Shown here one piece after another: positions 47,799-57,082 of a stretch of 64,000 nt of DNA; within the stretch, counting starts at the first letter, position 1; each line of letters begins with the position of its first letter. The translations under genes were made by a program, and so were the position numbers. The notes under the pieces were generated by a model. It did not search any database and was not told where the DNA came from. It worked only from the letters and a program-made list of their open reading frames with translations. The DNA is from Desulfobulbaceae bacterium BRH_c16a (GTDB lineage: Bacteria; Desulfobacterota; Desulfobulbia; Desulfobulbales; Desulfocapsaceae). The stretch spans positions 124,001 through 188,000 of the forward strand of contig LADS01000049.1 in assembly GCA_000961725.1 (NCBI GenBank). The letters are read 5' to 3'.

Positions 47799-48287
47799 TT
47801 ACTGTTGGGGCGGAGCAGTCGTCTCCGGGTTGTTATCCATCCCCTGACCCATGCCGGGACCACCCATTCCGCGTCCACCCATCTTTCCCTGGCCGCCCAT
47901 CATGCGTCCCAGGTATTGCGATACCCCTGCCGCTTCGGCTTTTTCGTGCAGTTCGGTTCGCAGGTCGAAAAGCTCGCCTGCGACTTTCGCCACTGCCTGG
48001 GCATCGGGGTTGTCACTTCTCATCAGAGCTTGTTTTTCTGCCCGTTTCATCGCCATCTGCTTATGCAGGGCCTGATTGTCCTTGAAAAATTTGGTGATTT
48101 TCGCTTTGGTATCGGCATCAAGCTGCTGCATCATTTGTCCCATCATCGGTCCCTGCATCATCGTCTCCTGCATAGGACAGTCTCCATTGAAGCCGTATCC
48201 GTGCCCACCTCTGCCCCAATTTGCCGAGGCGACGGTTGCCATCGAAAGACCGGCGATAAGTGCGACTGCTACGATTTGCTTTTTCAT
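47799..48287 (-). CDS. zraP: ZraP/Spy/CpxP-like periplasmic metal-stress protein
   Basis: A 162 aa exported protein: signal peptide (MKKQIVAVALIAGLSMATVA), then a His/Met-rich start (WGRGGHGYGFNGDCPMQETM), a helical core with QLDADTKAKITKFFKDNQAL that resembles the LTxxQ-type Spy/CpxP repeat, and a glycine- and methionine-rich C-terminus (MGGQGKMGGRGMGGPGMGQG). ZraP binds zinc and acts as a periplasmic chaperone. AAGGAG precedes the ATG. A sigma-54 promoter upstream and a strong terminator make it a single-gene transcript, as in E. coli, where zraP is ZraR/sigma-54 dependent. Confidence 0.82.
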   Translation of the reverse strand: MKKQIVAVALIAGLSMATVASANWGRGGHGYGFNGDCPMQETMMQGPMMGQMMQQLDADTKAKITKFFKDNQALHKQMAMKRAEKQALMRSDNPDAQAVAKVAGELFDLRTELHEKAEAAGVSQYLGRMMGGQGKMGGRGMGGPGMGQGMDNNPETTAPPQQ

Positions 48288-48721
48288 TTTTGTTCTCCTT
48301 GATTGTGATTGGCTGTCATGAACAGCGTGTTTACCTTGTTCATTCCGCGGCGACGCGATCCAACTCGTTTCTGCCGTTATCCTTTGTTATAGGTAAAGCA
48401 ATCAGGATGCCATACTCTTGACATTCTATTATATAGTTGTTTTTACGTTCTAAAATAACCACCATCACCACAAATTCAAGTCAGGAAAAAACTTCACCCG
48501 CGTAAGAACTACCCACACGGCTGAAGAGATGAGGGTAAAATGTTCCCACATTATGCTTTGCCTGAAATTTCCGCCGACAATTCCAGATCAAAAGACTATG
48601 CAGAAATTGGTTATGATGCCTGGACTTCACGATGACAACGGTGCTATTCTTGAATTCAGAATACCCCCGCATATATTTGTCGCGATTTTTGCCGGCACCA
48701 TGTTTTTTTCCGGAGGCGTAA
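48288..48721. other. Divergent region between zraP and the hybrid histidine kinase
   Basis: About 434 bases. It holds the sigma-54 promoter of zraP (48397-48412) and an imperfect inverted repeat, GTTGTTTTTA (48436-48445) with TAAAATAAC (48451-48459), that might be an activator site. The open frame 48529-49062 shows no family features and lies out of frame with the kinase; I do not call it a gene. Confidence 0.5.
48397..48412 (-). promoter_or_regulatory. Sigma-54 (-24/-12) promoter of the zraP-like gene
   Basis: On the minus strand TGGCATCCTGATTGCT matches the consensus TGGCAYRNNNNTTGCW at all defined positions except one. The expected start near 48386 leaves a leader of about 100 bases to ATG 48287. 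Confidence 0.7.
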
Positions 48722-51052
48722 ATGAAGACAAAGATATTGTCCCCGGGACGACCCTTTGCAAACAGGACAGTTTCTACAGCCTCCCTCATGAGCCGAAGTC
48801 CCTTCACCAGGATCTCTGCCGAAGGACTCAACGAACGCCTGATCGTTATCATCGCCATCACCTGGATTGCCGTGATCGCTCTCTCGCTTGCCTGGAACCG
48901 GCATCAGGCCGGCAAGTCCTCGGTGTCGTTTGCCAAAGCCCAGGCCCGCGCCTCGTACGAAAAAGATCTCGTCTACCGGAGATGGTCAGCCCTGCATGGC
49001 GGGGTCTATGTCCCTGCAACAGAGGCAACCCCCCCGAATCCATACCTGGCCCATCTCCCTGACCGGGATCTTGTCACCACCGGCGGCAGACAGCTGACTC
49101 TCGTCAATCCGGCCTATATGACCCGCCAGGTACACGATCTGGGCCGGGAACAATATGGGATTCAGGGGCATATCACCAGTGACAGGCCACTTAACCCCGA
49201 TAACCGTGCCGACCCATGGGAAACCGAGGCTCTCAAATCGTTTGTGACGGGAACTGAAGAAATTGTTTCCATGCAGACAACGGAGGGAAAGCCCTATCTC
49301 CGGCTGATGCGCCCGCTGGTCACCGAGAAGTCCTGCCTCAAATGCCATGCCGCCCAAGGGTATACAGAGGGCGACATCAGGGGAGGCATCAGCGTCACTG
49401 TACCTTTTTCGACCTATGCGGAAACAGCCGGGGAACAGCGGATGGTTCTGCTGTTCGCCCATCTGCTGATTGGCGGTCTCGGTCTCCTTGGCCTTTGGAA
49501 AGGCAATACCATCCTGCGATCGTCGCAGGCTGCTCTCTCGAAAAGCGATGAGCGGCACGTACGCATTCTTCAGACAGCCATGGACGGTTTCTGGGTGATA
49601 GATTCCCAGGGCCGGATTGTCGAAGTCAATCAGACCTACTGCCGCATGACCGGCTACAGCGCCAGGGAACTGCTGACCATGAAAGTTTCGGAACTTGAAG
49701 CAGTGACCGGCGATTCCGCCAACGGCATGCAAAAAATCGAGACCCGCGATGAGGGCCGCTTTGAGTCCCGGCACCGCCGCAAGGATGGGACAACTTTCGA
49801 TGTTGAAATCAGCATCCAGGATAAATCCGCCACAGACGGTCAATCGGTTGCCTTTCTGCGTGATATCACTGAACGTATCAACGCCGAACGGGAGAAGAAA
49901 AATCTCCAGCTCCAGCTCCAGCATGCCCAGAAATTGGAAGCCATCGGCACCCTGGCCGGAGGCATTGCCCACGATTTCAACAACATCCTCGGAGCGATTC
50001 TTGGCTATGCGGAAATGGCCAGGGACGACTGCCCGGCGGAATCGATGCTCGAGCACGATATCGACCAGGTCATCCAGGCCGCGAATCGAGCCAAGGATCT
50101 GGTAAAACAGATCCTTGCCTTCAGCAGGCAGGCGAAAACCGAAATAATCCCCCTGCAGCCTGGAATCATGGTGACTGAGACCCTTAATCTGCTTCGTTCT
50201 TCCCTGCCTGCGACCATTGCAATTGCCCAGGATATCGACAGGGATGCGGGTCCGATTCTCGCCGATCCGACGCAGATCCATCAAATCCTCATGAACCTCT
50301 GTACCAATTCTTTCCATGCCATGGAAGATATGGGCGGAACACTTTTTGTTTCCGTGAAGAGCGTGGCATTTCTCCGGGAAGATCTTGTCAATGTGCCCGA
50401 TATCCAGCCCGGCCCCTTCGTCCAGCTCACCATCAAGGATACCGGTTCAGGTTTTCCTCCCGAGATACGAGACAGGATCTTCGACCCCTATTTCACCACC
50501 AAGGAGGCCGGCAAAGGGACCGGCATGGGGCTTGCCATCGTCCATGGCATTGTCAAGAGCTACGGAGGATTCATAACCTGCGACAGCCAGCTCGGGCAAG
50601 GCACGATTTTTCGAATCAACCTGCCGATTGCGGAGGAACAGGATCTGCCGGATGTCCAGCCGCTTGAACCGATTCAGCTTGGCACCGAGCGCATCCTCTT
50701 TATCGACGACGAGGAATTTCTCATCGACATGAGCCGGAACATGCTGGAAAGACTTGGATATAAAGTAACGGTACGGACAAGCAGCCTTGAAGCGCTCCAT
50801 ACTTTCAGGAATCAACCTGAAATGTTTGATCTGGTGATCACCGATCAAACGATGCCGGGCATGACCGGCATCGATCTGGCCCGGCGAATGATGCAGATCC
50901 GCCCGAAGGTGCCGATCATCCTGTGTACAGGCTACAGCCCCCTCATTTCCGAGGAAAAAGCCAAGGCCATGGGAATCAAGGGCTTCGCCCTGAAGCCTCT
51001 GTCTAAAAGCTCGATCTCGGCGATAATAAGAGAGGTGCTCGACGCCGAGTGA
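48722..51052 (+). CDS. Hybrid histidine kinase with Tll0287-like heme sensor, PAS, HK and receiver domains
   Basis: A 776 aa membrane sensor kinase. The order is a transmembrane helix (LIVIIAITWIAVIALSLAW, about 40-58), a periplasmic DUF3365/Tll0287-like domain (about 60-240) with one c-type heme motif C205-L-K-C-H, a second transmembrane helix, PAS (about 280-400), HisKA with phospho-acceptor His417 in GIAHDFNNILG, HATPase_c (GSGFPPEIRDRIFDPYFTTK, GTGMGLAIVHGIVKSYGG) and a receiver domain (LFIDDEEFLID, VITDQTMPG, LKPLSKSS). GGAGG precedes the ATG. Heme-bearing periplasmic sensors of this type may read redox, NO or CO. Confidence 0.9.
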   Translation: MKTKILSPGRPFANRTVSTASLMSRSPFTRISAEGLNERLIVIIAITWIAVIALSLAWNRHQAGKSSVSFAKAQARASYEKDLVYRRWSALHGGVYVPATEATPPNPYLAHLPDRDLVTTGGRQLTLVNPAYMTRQVHDLGREQYGIQGHITSDRPLNPDNRADPWETEALKSFVTGTEEIVSMQTTEGKPYLRLMRPLVTEKSCLKCHAAQGYTEGDIRGGISVTVPFSTYAETAGEQRMVLLFAHLLIGGLGLLGLWKGNTILRSSQAALSKSDERHVRILQTAMDGFWVIDSQGRIVEVNQTYCRMTGYSARELLTMKVSELEAVTGDSANGMQKIETRDEGRFESRHRRKDGTTFDVEISIQDKSATDGQSVAFLRDITERINAEREKKNLQLQLQHAQKLEAIGTLAGGIAHDFNNILGAILGYAEMARDDCPAESMLEHDIDQVIQAANRAKDLVKQILAFSRQAKTEIIPLQPGIMVTETLNLLRSSLPATIAIAQDIDRDAGPILADPTQIHQILMNLCTNSFHAMEDMGGTLFVSVKSVAFLREDLVNVPDIQPGPFVQLTIKDTGSGFPPEIRDRIFDPYFTTKEAGKGTGMGLAIVHGIVKSYGGFITCDSQLGQGTIFRINLPIAEEQDLPDVQPLEPIQLGTERILFIDDEEFLIDMSRNMLERLGYKVTVRTSSLEALHTFRNQPEMFDLVITDQTMPGMTGIDLARRMMQIRPKVPIILCTGYSPLISEEKAKAMGIKGFALKPLSKSSISAIIREVLDAE

Positions 51053-51074
51053 GGGAGTGGGTAACTTTTTGTCC

Positions 51075-52334
51075 TTAAAATTTCCGAATCCGGCAATAGG
51101 TTTCACGGGTTAAAGAGACCATTACCACAGACAGCGCGGCGCTCAGCAGAAACCAGATGAAGGCCGAAGAGTATGCGGTACTGTTGTATACTCTTGCCCC
51201 ATTCAGCAAAACACCATCCCAGTGAGAATCGAGGATTCTCCCCAGCACCGGCTGCATTATCGCGGCAATACCGAGTACCGACATATTGACGACACCTCCC
51301 GTTGCGCCGGATGCTCCCGGGTGATTGACCTCTCTTGCAAAAGCAAAGCCGATGATGACCGCCCCGGAGGTAAAGCCGATAGCTGCCAGAAGCGGGTAAA
51401 GCAGGGTATGGGGCAATGGGATAAAGAGAAAGACCGCCCAGAGGATGGTCATGAAAACCACACTGATCAGATAAGGCATTTTGCGCAGACTGAGTCGATC
51501 CGACAATGCCCCCAGCAGCGGTCCGCCCATGGCCCAGGCAACAAGCATGGTCGAAGTAAGCATTGCAGCCTGGGACCGATCCAGGCCATACACCTGGGTC
51601 AGATACGGAACTCCCCAGAGGCCTGCGAAGACCAGGACCGGCGCAGTTGAAAAACCACCGGCAAAGAACAGCAGCCAGGTATCCTTTTTTGCAATCACCG
51701 ATTTGAGGGCAGTACCGGCGGGAAGGTTGCCATTCTCCTGGACCGAGGCGTGAGCATGGCTCGAATATCCATATTCGCTCGGATCGTCGCGGACAACCAG
51801 CCAAATGACCACCGCCGTAATCAACGTAATGACGCCGCTGATCGTCATCGCCGTCCGCCAGCCTATTCCCGCGACCGCTTCCGAGAGCGGAACGCCTGCC
51901 AGCACTCCGCCGATATTGCCGAACACCAGGGCGACACCGGTGACGGTTGCAAATTTATTGGTCGGAAACCAATGGGCGGCCAGTTTCATGCAGGTGACAA
52001 AGGCAACTGCAACCGAGGCCCCGACCAGGAATCTGCCTGCATAGGCGAACCAGATGTTCGCCCCCCAGGCAAAGGTCAGAATCCCAACGCCGGTAAAAAT
52101 GCAGGCGTATGTACTGAGCCGGCGAGGCCCTATCTTGTCGGCCAGCAGGCCGCTGGGAATCTGCATTATCGCATACGAATAAAAGTATGTCGCCGAGAGG
52201 TTGCCCATCAATGCGCCGCTGATCCGGAAATCGCGCATCAGTTCATCCACCATGACGGCGGGGGCCATGCGTTGAAAAAAGCCAAGAAGATACAGCATTG
52301 CCACCAGGCCCCACATAAGCCAGCCCAGCCACAT
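51075..52334 (-). CDS. Major facilitator superfamily transporter
   Basis: A 419 aa inner-membrane carrier with about twelve helices. It opens MWLGWLMWGLVAMLYLLGFF; the MFS loop 2-3 motif is seen in GLLADKIGPRRLSTYA, and its second-half counterpart in GALSDRLSLRKMPYLI. The sugar-phosphate/OPA-like flavour is suggested by the N-terminus, but the substrate is unknown. The start is uncertain: ATG 52334 is chosen, and a TTG at 52394 extends the frame by 20 residues without a ribosome binding site. Converges with the hybrid kinase. Confidence 0.82.
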   Translation of the reverse strand: MWLGWLMWGLVAMLYLLGFFQRMAPAVMVDELMRDFRISGALMGNLSATYFYSYAIMQIPSGLLADKIGPRRLSTYACIFTGVGILTFAWGANIWFAYAGRFLVGASVAVAFVTCMKLAAHWFPTNKFATVTGVALVFGNIGGVLAGVPLSEAVAGIGWRTAMTISGVITLITAVVIWLVVRDDPSEYGYSSHAHASVQENGNLPAGTALKSVIAKKDTWLLFFAGGFSTAPVLVFAGLWGVPYLTQVYGLDRSQAAMLTSTMLVAWAMGGPLLGALSDRLSLRKMPYLISVVFMTILWAVFLFIPLPHTLLYPLLAAIGFTSGAVIIGFAFAREVNHPGASGATGGVVNMSVLGIAAIMQPVLGRILDSHWDGVLLNGARVYNSTAYSSAFIWFLLSAALSVVMVSLTRETYCRIRKF

Positions 52335-52415
52335 CGGAGAATAGTTCTTCAAATCTGATAACCGCCTGAGATTGAATGGATGAGTTCTGCACAATCGACG
52401 GCTTTGTTTGCCGTC

Positions 52416-52838
52416 TCAAGAGGTTTGACCGTCCCTGTCGATATCCCGGTGAAAGACCGTCAGGTCCACCGGTTTTCCTGCAAGAAAGCCGGCGATTTTC
52501 TCGACAACGGCAACCGACCTGTGCCGGCCTCCGGTGCAGCCGATTGCGATACGCAGAGTCTTCTTGTCGGCGGCAAGGCTCTGGTCGACGAGAAAATCCA
52601 GCAGGGCAGCGAGATGCTGCCACAATTGCCGACCGGCTGCGCTTTCCAAAACATAACCGGCGACATCTGCCTCTTTACCTGTCCGCGGCTGAAGTTCCGG
52701 CACCCAGTGGGGATTGGGCAGAATACGCACATCCCATAGATAATTAACGTCAACCGGAGGACCGTACTTGAAACCGAACGAAAACACCACCACCTTCAAC
52801 TGCCGTTCCGTACCCATACCGGTATTTTCCATTGCCAT
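52416..52838 (-). CDS. Standalone RapZ C-terminal domain protein
   Basis: A 140 aa protein equal to the C-terminal half of RapZ (YvcJ), without the N-terminal P-loop ATPase. Typical segments are VVVFSFGFKYGPPVDVNYLW, DVRILPNPHWVPELQ and the phosphate-binding IAIGCTGGRHRSVAVVEKIA. In E. coli RapZ this half binds the small RNA GlmZ and glucosamine-6-phosphate. An isolated copy may bind an RNA or a sugar phosphate. The start is ATG 52838; a GTG at 52874 would overlap the nitroreductase by 11 bases. Confidence 0.82.
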   Translation of the reverse strand: MAMENTGMGTERQLKVVVFSFGFKYGPPVDVNYLWDVRILPNPHWVPELQPRTGKEADVAGYVLESAAGRQLWQHLAALLDFLVDQSLAADKKTLRIAIGCTGGRHRSVAVVEKIAGFLAGKPVDLTVFHRDIDRDGQTS

Positions 52839-52863
52839 TGTCTCTGCTCTTATAAAAGCCTGT

Positions 52864-53778
52864 TCATTTCCCACTTGCCGGTCTGAGAATCCTTGGAGTA
52901 ACGACCCTGCGGCCGGCCAGTCGATAATAGGTTACCGCCGGAACCCCAAGGGCGATGACGCTGTAGATTTCCTCTGATGGCGGGATCGCCATTTTCTCTT
53001 TCATCGCCGGCATGCGACGCATTGCCTCCACCGCAAAACCGATCAGACAGCTGCCGAGTCCCATGGCATGGGCCGCCAGCAGGATATTCTGGGTGGCAAG
53101 CAGCGCATCCTCCGCCGGACAGCTGGCGTCCTTCCGGCCGGTGACCAAAATAGCCGCGGTAGCGCCATGAAAGAGCCGGTCTTTCCCCTCCTCGTCCCAC
53201 TCCCGCAACGCTTCGGCAACGGATGCGAAATAGTTGCGATAGTAAAGCCCCAGGCTGTCGCCGGATGTACATTTTGCCAGCCAGCGAACAAGCGGATTTG
53301 CCGCCAGCCGGTTCAATCTGCGGTAATAGCCGGCAACCATTTCGCCAAGCACCAGCAGATCCTCCCTTACGGGCAGAATGATAAAGTTCCAGCCCTGGCT
53401 GTTGGTGCCGGAGGGCGCGGTGGTGCCGATCTTCACCAGATCGACAAGCGCCTCGAGCGGCACGGCCTGCTGCCGATACTTCCGGCAGGAACGGCGGGAG
53501 CGCATCAGGGCCACCAGTTCCGGACCATTCGTTTTTCCCGGCGCCACCGCCTCCATCTTCTCCGTCATGGAAACCAGCCCCAGCTGCAGAGGCTCCCCCG
53601 GCAGAACAACGGCGTCTGCCGGACAGACCGCCCGGCAGTGCCCGCAGAGCAAACAGCCGGGACGGGTGTACTCCGCCCTGCCATCCACCAGAGTGATCGC
53701 CCGGTCCGGACAGATTGCAGTACAGACGCCGCAACCCGTGCATTTTTGCCGATCAATGATTACCTGTTCCGTCAACAT
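52864..53778 (-). CDS. Ferredoxin-nitroreductase fusion protein
   Basis: A 304 aa flavoprotein. The N-terminal 60 residues hold two 4Fe-4S motifs (CTGCGVCTAICP and CLLCGHCRAVCP), then a nitroreductase/FMN domain: MRSRRSCRKYRQQAVP, APSGTNSQGWNFIILP, LLATQNILLAAHAMGLGSCL and IYSVIALGVPAVTY. The iron-sulfur unit can feed electrons to FMN directly, as in similar anaerobe proteins. Its electron acceptor is unknown. ATG 53778 is chosen over TTG 53793. Confidence 0.9.
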   Translation of the reverse strand: MLTEQVIIDRQKCTGCGVCTAICPDRAITLVDGRAEYTRPGCLLCGHCRAVCPADAVVLPGEPLQLGLVSMTEKMEAVAPGKTNGPELVALMRSRRSCRKYRQQAVPLEALVDLVKIGTTAPSGTNSQGWNFIILPVREDLLVLGEMVAGYYRRLNRLAANPLVRWLAKCTSGDSLGLYYRNYFASVAEALREWDEEGKDRLFHGATAAILVTGRKDASCPAEDALLATQNILLAAHAMGLGSCLIGFAVEAMRRMPAMKEKMAIPPSEEIYSVIALGVPAVTYYRLAGRRVVTPRILRPASGK

Positions 53779-53874
53779 TTTTAAGCTACCCAATTACTAA
53801 CCGGTGGTGTATGAACAAGTCCCGCAATTCCAGAATGACGATAGCCCCTTTTGTCCGGAAGTGACACCATAAAA

Positions 53875-55290
53875 ATGACCGTTTTCCTTAAAACCATGTG
53901 GCGGAAAAACCACTACCGCGAAGTATTGAGAATCTGCCTGCCGCTCGTCCTCAGCCTGTCGGCGACAACCCTGATGGAATTCACCGACCGGATTTTCCTC
54001 GCCAACTACAGCATCGACGCCATCTCCGCAGCTCTGCCGGCCGGCATCACCTCGTATCTCCCCATCGCCTTTTTCGGCGGTGTCGGCGGGTATGCCGGGG
54101 TGTTTATCGCCCAGTATACCGGTCGGGGCGATGGGCAGAAAATCGGCAACGTGCTCTGGCAGGGAATACATTTCTCCCTTGCATCCGGCTTCGTCCTCTG
54201 GTTGTTGGCGATTTTTGCCACCAAACCCCTCTTCGCCCTCGCCGGTCATCCGCCTGAAGTTCGAGTGCTTGAAGAAATCTATTTTTCCATTCTCTGCAAA
54301 GGCGCCGTTCTCCATGTGGCGATGATCACGCTTTCCACATTTTTTACCGGCCGGGGGATAACCAGACCGGTAATGGTTATCACCTTGCTCGGCGTCTTCG
54401 TCAACATTCCTCTCGATTACGCCCTCATCTTCGGCCATTGGGGGCTGCCGGAACTGGGCATCCGAGGCGCCGCTCTCGCCACGGTGACCGCCTGGGGCGT
54501 CAATGTCGTCTGCCTCGCGGCACTGATCTTCACCAGGGCCAACAATCGCCGTTTCGGAGTCTTCAGCCATTTTCGCTTTGACCGGGAGATCTTCCTCCGG
54601 CTCATGCGTTTCGGCATCCCCGGCTCACTCCAGTTCACCATGGATATCCTGGCGTTCACCCTGTTTATTCTGCTGGTCGGCCGTATCGGCAAAGTCGAGC
54701 TCGCCGCCACGAACATCGTCCTTTCCATCAATGCCCTGGCATTCATGCCTTCCATGGGCGTCTCGCAGGGGGTAAGCGTTCTGGTCGGCCAGGCCCTGGG
54801 CAGACGCAATCCAAAACGTGCCGGCGAATATGTGGGCAGCAGCTGTCATCTGCTGCTGCTCTACATCCTGGCTATCGATCTGGTGTTTATCTTTGCCCCG
54901 GACCTCGTGCTTTCGCCCTTCCTTGCCTCAAACCCGGACGATGCCGCCGCCGTTTCAGCCATCGCCGGAAACCTGCTGCATATCGTCGCAGCCTATCTAT
55001 TTTTCGACGCTTTGTACATGGCTTACAGCGGCGCACTGCGAGGGGCGGGCGATACCAGATTCATGATGCTGGCCCTCGCCGTGGCTTCTCCTTTATGCCT
55101 GGTGATACCGGTTTACATCGGCGTGCAATACCTGCAGATTACCATCGCCACTGCCTGGCTCTGGGTGCTCTTTTTCGTCACCGTGCTGTTTGTCCTCGCC
55201 GCTTCGCGCTTTCGCCATGGAGCCTGGAAAAAAATGCTGGTCATTGAGGACGAGAAGGTAGAGCCACCGCACCTTTCAGCCGGCGGGTAA
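53875..55290 (+). CDS. MATE-family efflux transporter
   Basis: A 471 aa antiporter with twelve helices in two MatE halves: MEFTDRIFLANYSIDAISAA, GVGGYAGVFIAQYTGRGDGQ in the first and FMPSMGVSQGVSVLVGQALG in the second. MATE proteins export cationic drugs or flavonoid-like compounds with Na+ or H+. The start is ATG 53875; a TTG at 53851 is possible. Its 3' end overlaps the opposite MFS gene by 50 bases. Confidence 0.92.
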   Translation: MTVFLKTMWRKNHYREVLRICLPLVLSLSATTLMEFTDRIFLANYSIDAISAALPAGITSYLPIAFFGGVGGYAGVFIAQYTGRGDGQKIGNVLWQGIHFSLASGFVLWLLAIFATKPLFALAGHPPEVRVLEEIYFSILCKGAVLHVAMITLSTFFTGRGITRPVMVITLLGVFVNIPLDYALIFGHWGLPELGIRGAALATVTAWGVNVVCLAALIFTRANNRRFGVFSHFRFDREIFLRLMRFGIPGSLQFTMDILAFTLFILLVGRIGKVELAATNIVLSINALAFMPSMGVSQGVSVLVGQALGRRNPKRAGEYVGSSCHLLLLYILAIDLVFIFAPDLVLSPFLASNPDDAAAVSAIAGNLLHIVAAYLFFDALYMAYSGALRGAGDTRFMMLALAVASPLCLVIPVYIGVQYLQITIATAWLWVLFFVTVLFVLAASRFRHGAWKKMLVIEDEKVEPPHLSAGG

Positions 55291-56401
55291 AAAAGAAGGC
55301 GAGCCCGATCATAACCAGGAGCTGCACCAGGAAGGCCTGCCAGCCGTAGCGCTGGAATACCGCCCCCGGCAAGACCGACCCGAGTGTTCCGCCGGTGTAG
55401 TAGAAACAGATATAGAGCCCGTTGGCTATCGCCTTGTTATCCTGGGCCAGCCTGTTGACTAACCCGGACAAGAGCGAATGAGCGGTAAAAAGCCCGGCGC
55501 AGAACACAAACATCCCGAGAAACATCACCGTGTAGTTTTCGATCATAAAAGACAGGGTTCCGAGCGCAAAAACCAGGATTCCCGCCCCGATGGCATCGGC
55601 CTCATTACCGAATCGCCTGATTATCCGTCCGCTGTTGAGGGAAACCAGAATCCCCATGCTATACCCGAGATAGAGCAATCCCACGCCTGCTTCCCGCGAT
55701 GCCGGATTGATTATTTTGAGCTCGAAGGGAAGAAAATTCATCAGTGCGGCAAAAACAAAAAACAGGCAGAAGATCGAGGCGTAGAGCCACAGGAATTCCC
55801 GGGCCTTCAACAATGCGATTATTTCGGTGGGCTTCGGCCGGGCGTATTTCAGCTTGGCATCATGAGCCATTCCTTTCAACAGATAGCAGTTCAGCAGCAG
55901 AAGCAGGCCGAGGGCAAAAAAGAAAAAACGCCAGCCGAACAGATCGGTGAAAATTCCCGACAGGAAGCGGCCGAGAAACCCGCCCAGAATGGTTGCGGCA
56001 ATATAGGCGGCGATGGCATGCTGCACCTTTTCCCTGGGCGAGGTGTAGCTGATATAGCTCATCAGCGAGGTCAGAATGGCCGGAATCATCAGCCCCTGGA
56101 CGCACCTGATCGCCAGCAGGCTGAAGTAGCTGTCGGCCATGGCAAAAAAAAGTTCGAGAACGCCGAGAAAAAAAAGAGCCCAACGGAGCATTACCTTGGC
56201 GGAAAAGGATTCAAGAAGATACCCGTAGACCAGGGGAGCAACGCCCAAGGGTGCCATCATCAAAGTGGTAAAGAGGATCGCCTGAAAATTACTGAGCTGG
56301 AACTCGCTCTTAAAGAGAGGCTGTATCGGCTGCGCCGCATAGAGCGAGCAGAACGTCACAATGGTGGCAAAGTAGAGGTATTTGATGGAGGAATCGGTCA
56401 C
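55241..56401 (-). CDS. MFS transporter (YnfM-like)
   Basis: A 386 aa twelve-helix carrier. ATIVTFCSLYAAQPIQPLFK at the N-terminus and the SGIFTDLFGWRFFFFALGLL segment are typical of the arabinose-efflux-like YnfM group. The start is GTG at 56401; there is no ATG before residue 48. It ends inside the 3' end of the MATE gene on the other strand. The direction of transport and the substrate are unknown. Confidence 0.85.
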   Translation of the reverse strand: MTDSSIKYLYFATIVTFCSLYAAQPIQPLFKSEFQLSNFQAILFTTLMMAPLGVAPLVYGYLLESFSAKVMLRWALFFLGVLELFFAMADSYFSLLAIRCVQGLMIPAILTSLMSYISYTSPREKVQHAIAAYIAATILGGFLGRFLSGIFTDLFGWRFFFFALGLLLLLNCYLLKGMAHDAKLKYARPKPTEIIALLKAREFLWLYASIFCLFFVFAALMNFLPFELKIINPASREAGVGLLYLGYSMGILVSLNSGRIIRRFGNEADAIGAGILVFALGTLSFMIENYTVMFLGMFVFCAGLFTAHSLLSGLVNRLAQDNKAIANGLYICFYYTGGTLGSVLPGAVFQRYGWQAFLVQLLVMIGLAFFFTRRLKGAVALPSRPQ

Positions 56402-56461
56402 GGCATGCTACCGAAGAGCATAGCTGATATGAAGAGCCTTAGAGCGTTAGCGAGTATCTTG

Positions 56462-56854
56462 TCAGCTGGATAATTTCTCGAGAAGCTCCTGCATCGCCGC
56501 CAGATCGAAAGGCTTGGCAATGACCCCGGCAAAACCGTAATCCTGATAATTTACCATGATCGGATCGCTCGAATAGCCGCTTGAGACAAAAACCTTCGCC
56601 TCCCTGTCGATGGCGAGGATTTCGTTGATAGCGTCCTTTCCACCCATGCCGCCTGGAATGGTGAGATCCATGATTACTGCGGCATATCCCTGCCCGGCTT
56701 CTTTCTGTTTTTTATATTCTTTTACGGCATCCGCTCCGTTTGCCACCCAGGCGGCAGCAAACCCCAGAAATTCAAGCATCTGACAAGCTATTTCCCCGAC
56801 CATATCCTCATCATCCATGATAAGGATTTTCTTTTTTTGCTCATTCTTCTGCAA
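56462..56854 (-). CDS. Single-domain response regulator
   Basis: A 130 aa CheY-like receiver: ILIMDDEDMVGEIACQMLEF, AAVIMDLTIPGGMGGKDAIN (phospho-acceptor Asp in IMDLT), VFVSSGYSSDPIMVNY and VIAKPFDLAAMQELLEKL. This form, with SSGYS before the late Lys, is common in receivers fused to PAS-type hybrid kinases. The start is TTG at 56854, with AAGGAG six bases upstream. It lies 60 bases downstream of the MFS gene. The hybrid kinase at 48722-51052 is one conceivable partner. Confidence 0.85.
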   Translation of the reverse strand: MQKNEQKKKILIMDDEDMVGEIACQMLEFLGFAAAWVANGADAVKEYKKQKEAGQGYAAVIMDLTIPGGMGGKDAINEILAIDREAKVFVSSGYSSDPIMVNYQDYGFAGVIAKPFDLAAMQELLEKLSS

Positions 56855-57082
56855 GGGCTGCTCCTTTCAAGACCGAAATGATCTGGCACGAATTTCTACT
56901 CCCTGTAGTATGCCAAAATAAAAATCAAACAGTCAAGCAAATTACCGAAGATATAACAACAACATCTCAATTCCCTGTTTTTCCCGACTGTATTTGCAAG
57001 TATAGTAAAATTGTCTGGCAACAATAAGACTTCCGCGTACTTTTGGCAGTGTAACCCGCCTTTAACGAATGGAAAAACACCC

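Noticed and set aside
48529-49062. 177-codon open frame ahead of the hybrid kinase
   Set aside because: Overlaps the kinase start in another frame; the kinase has the GGAGG and all the domain evidence.
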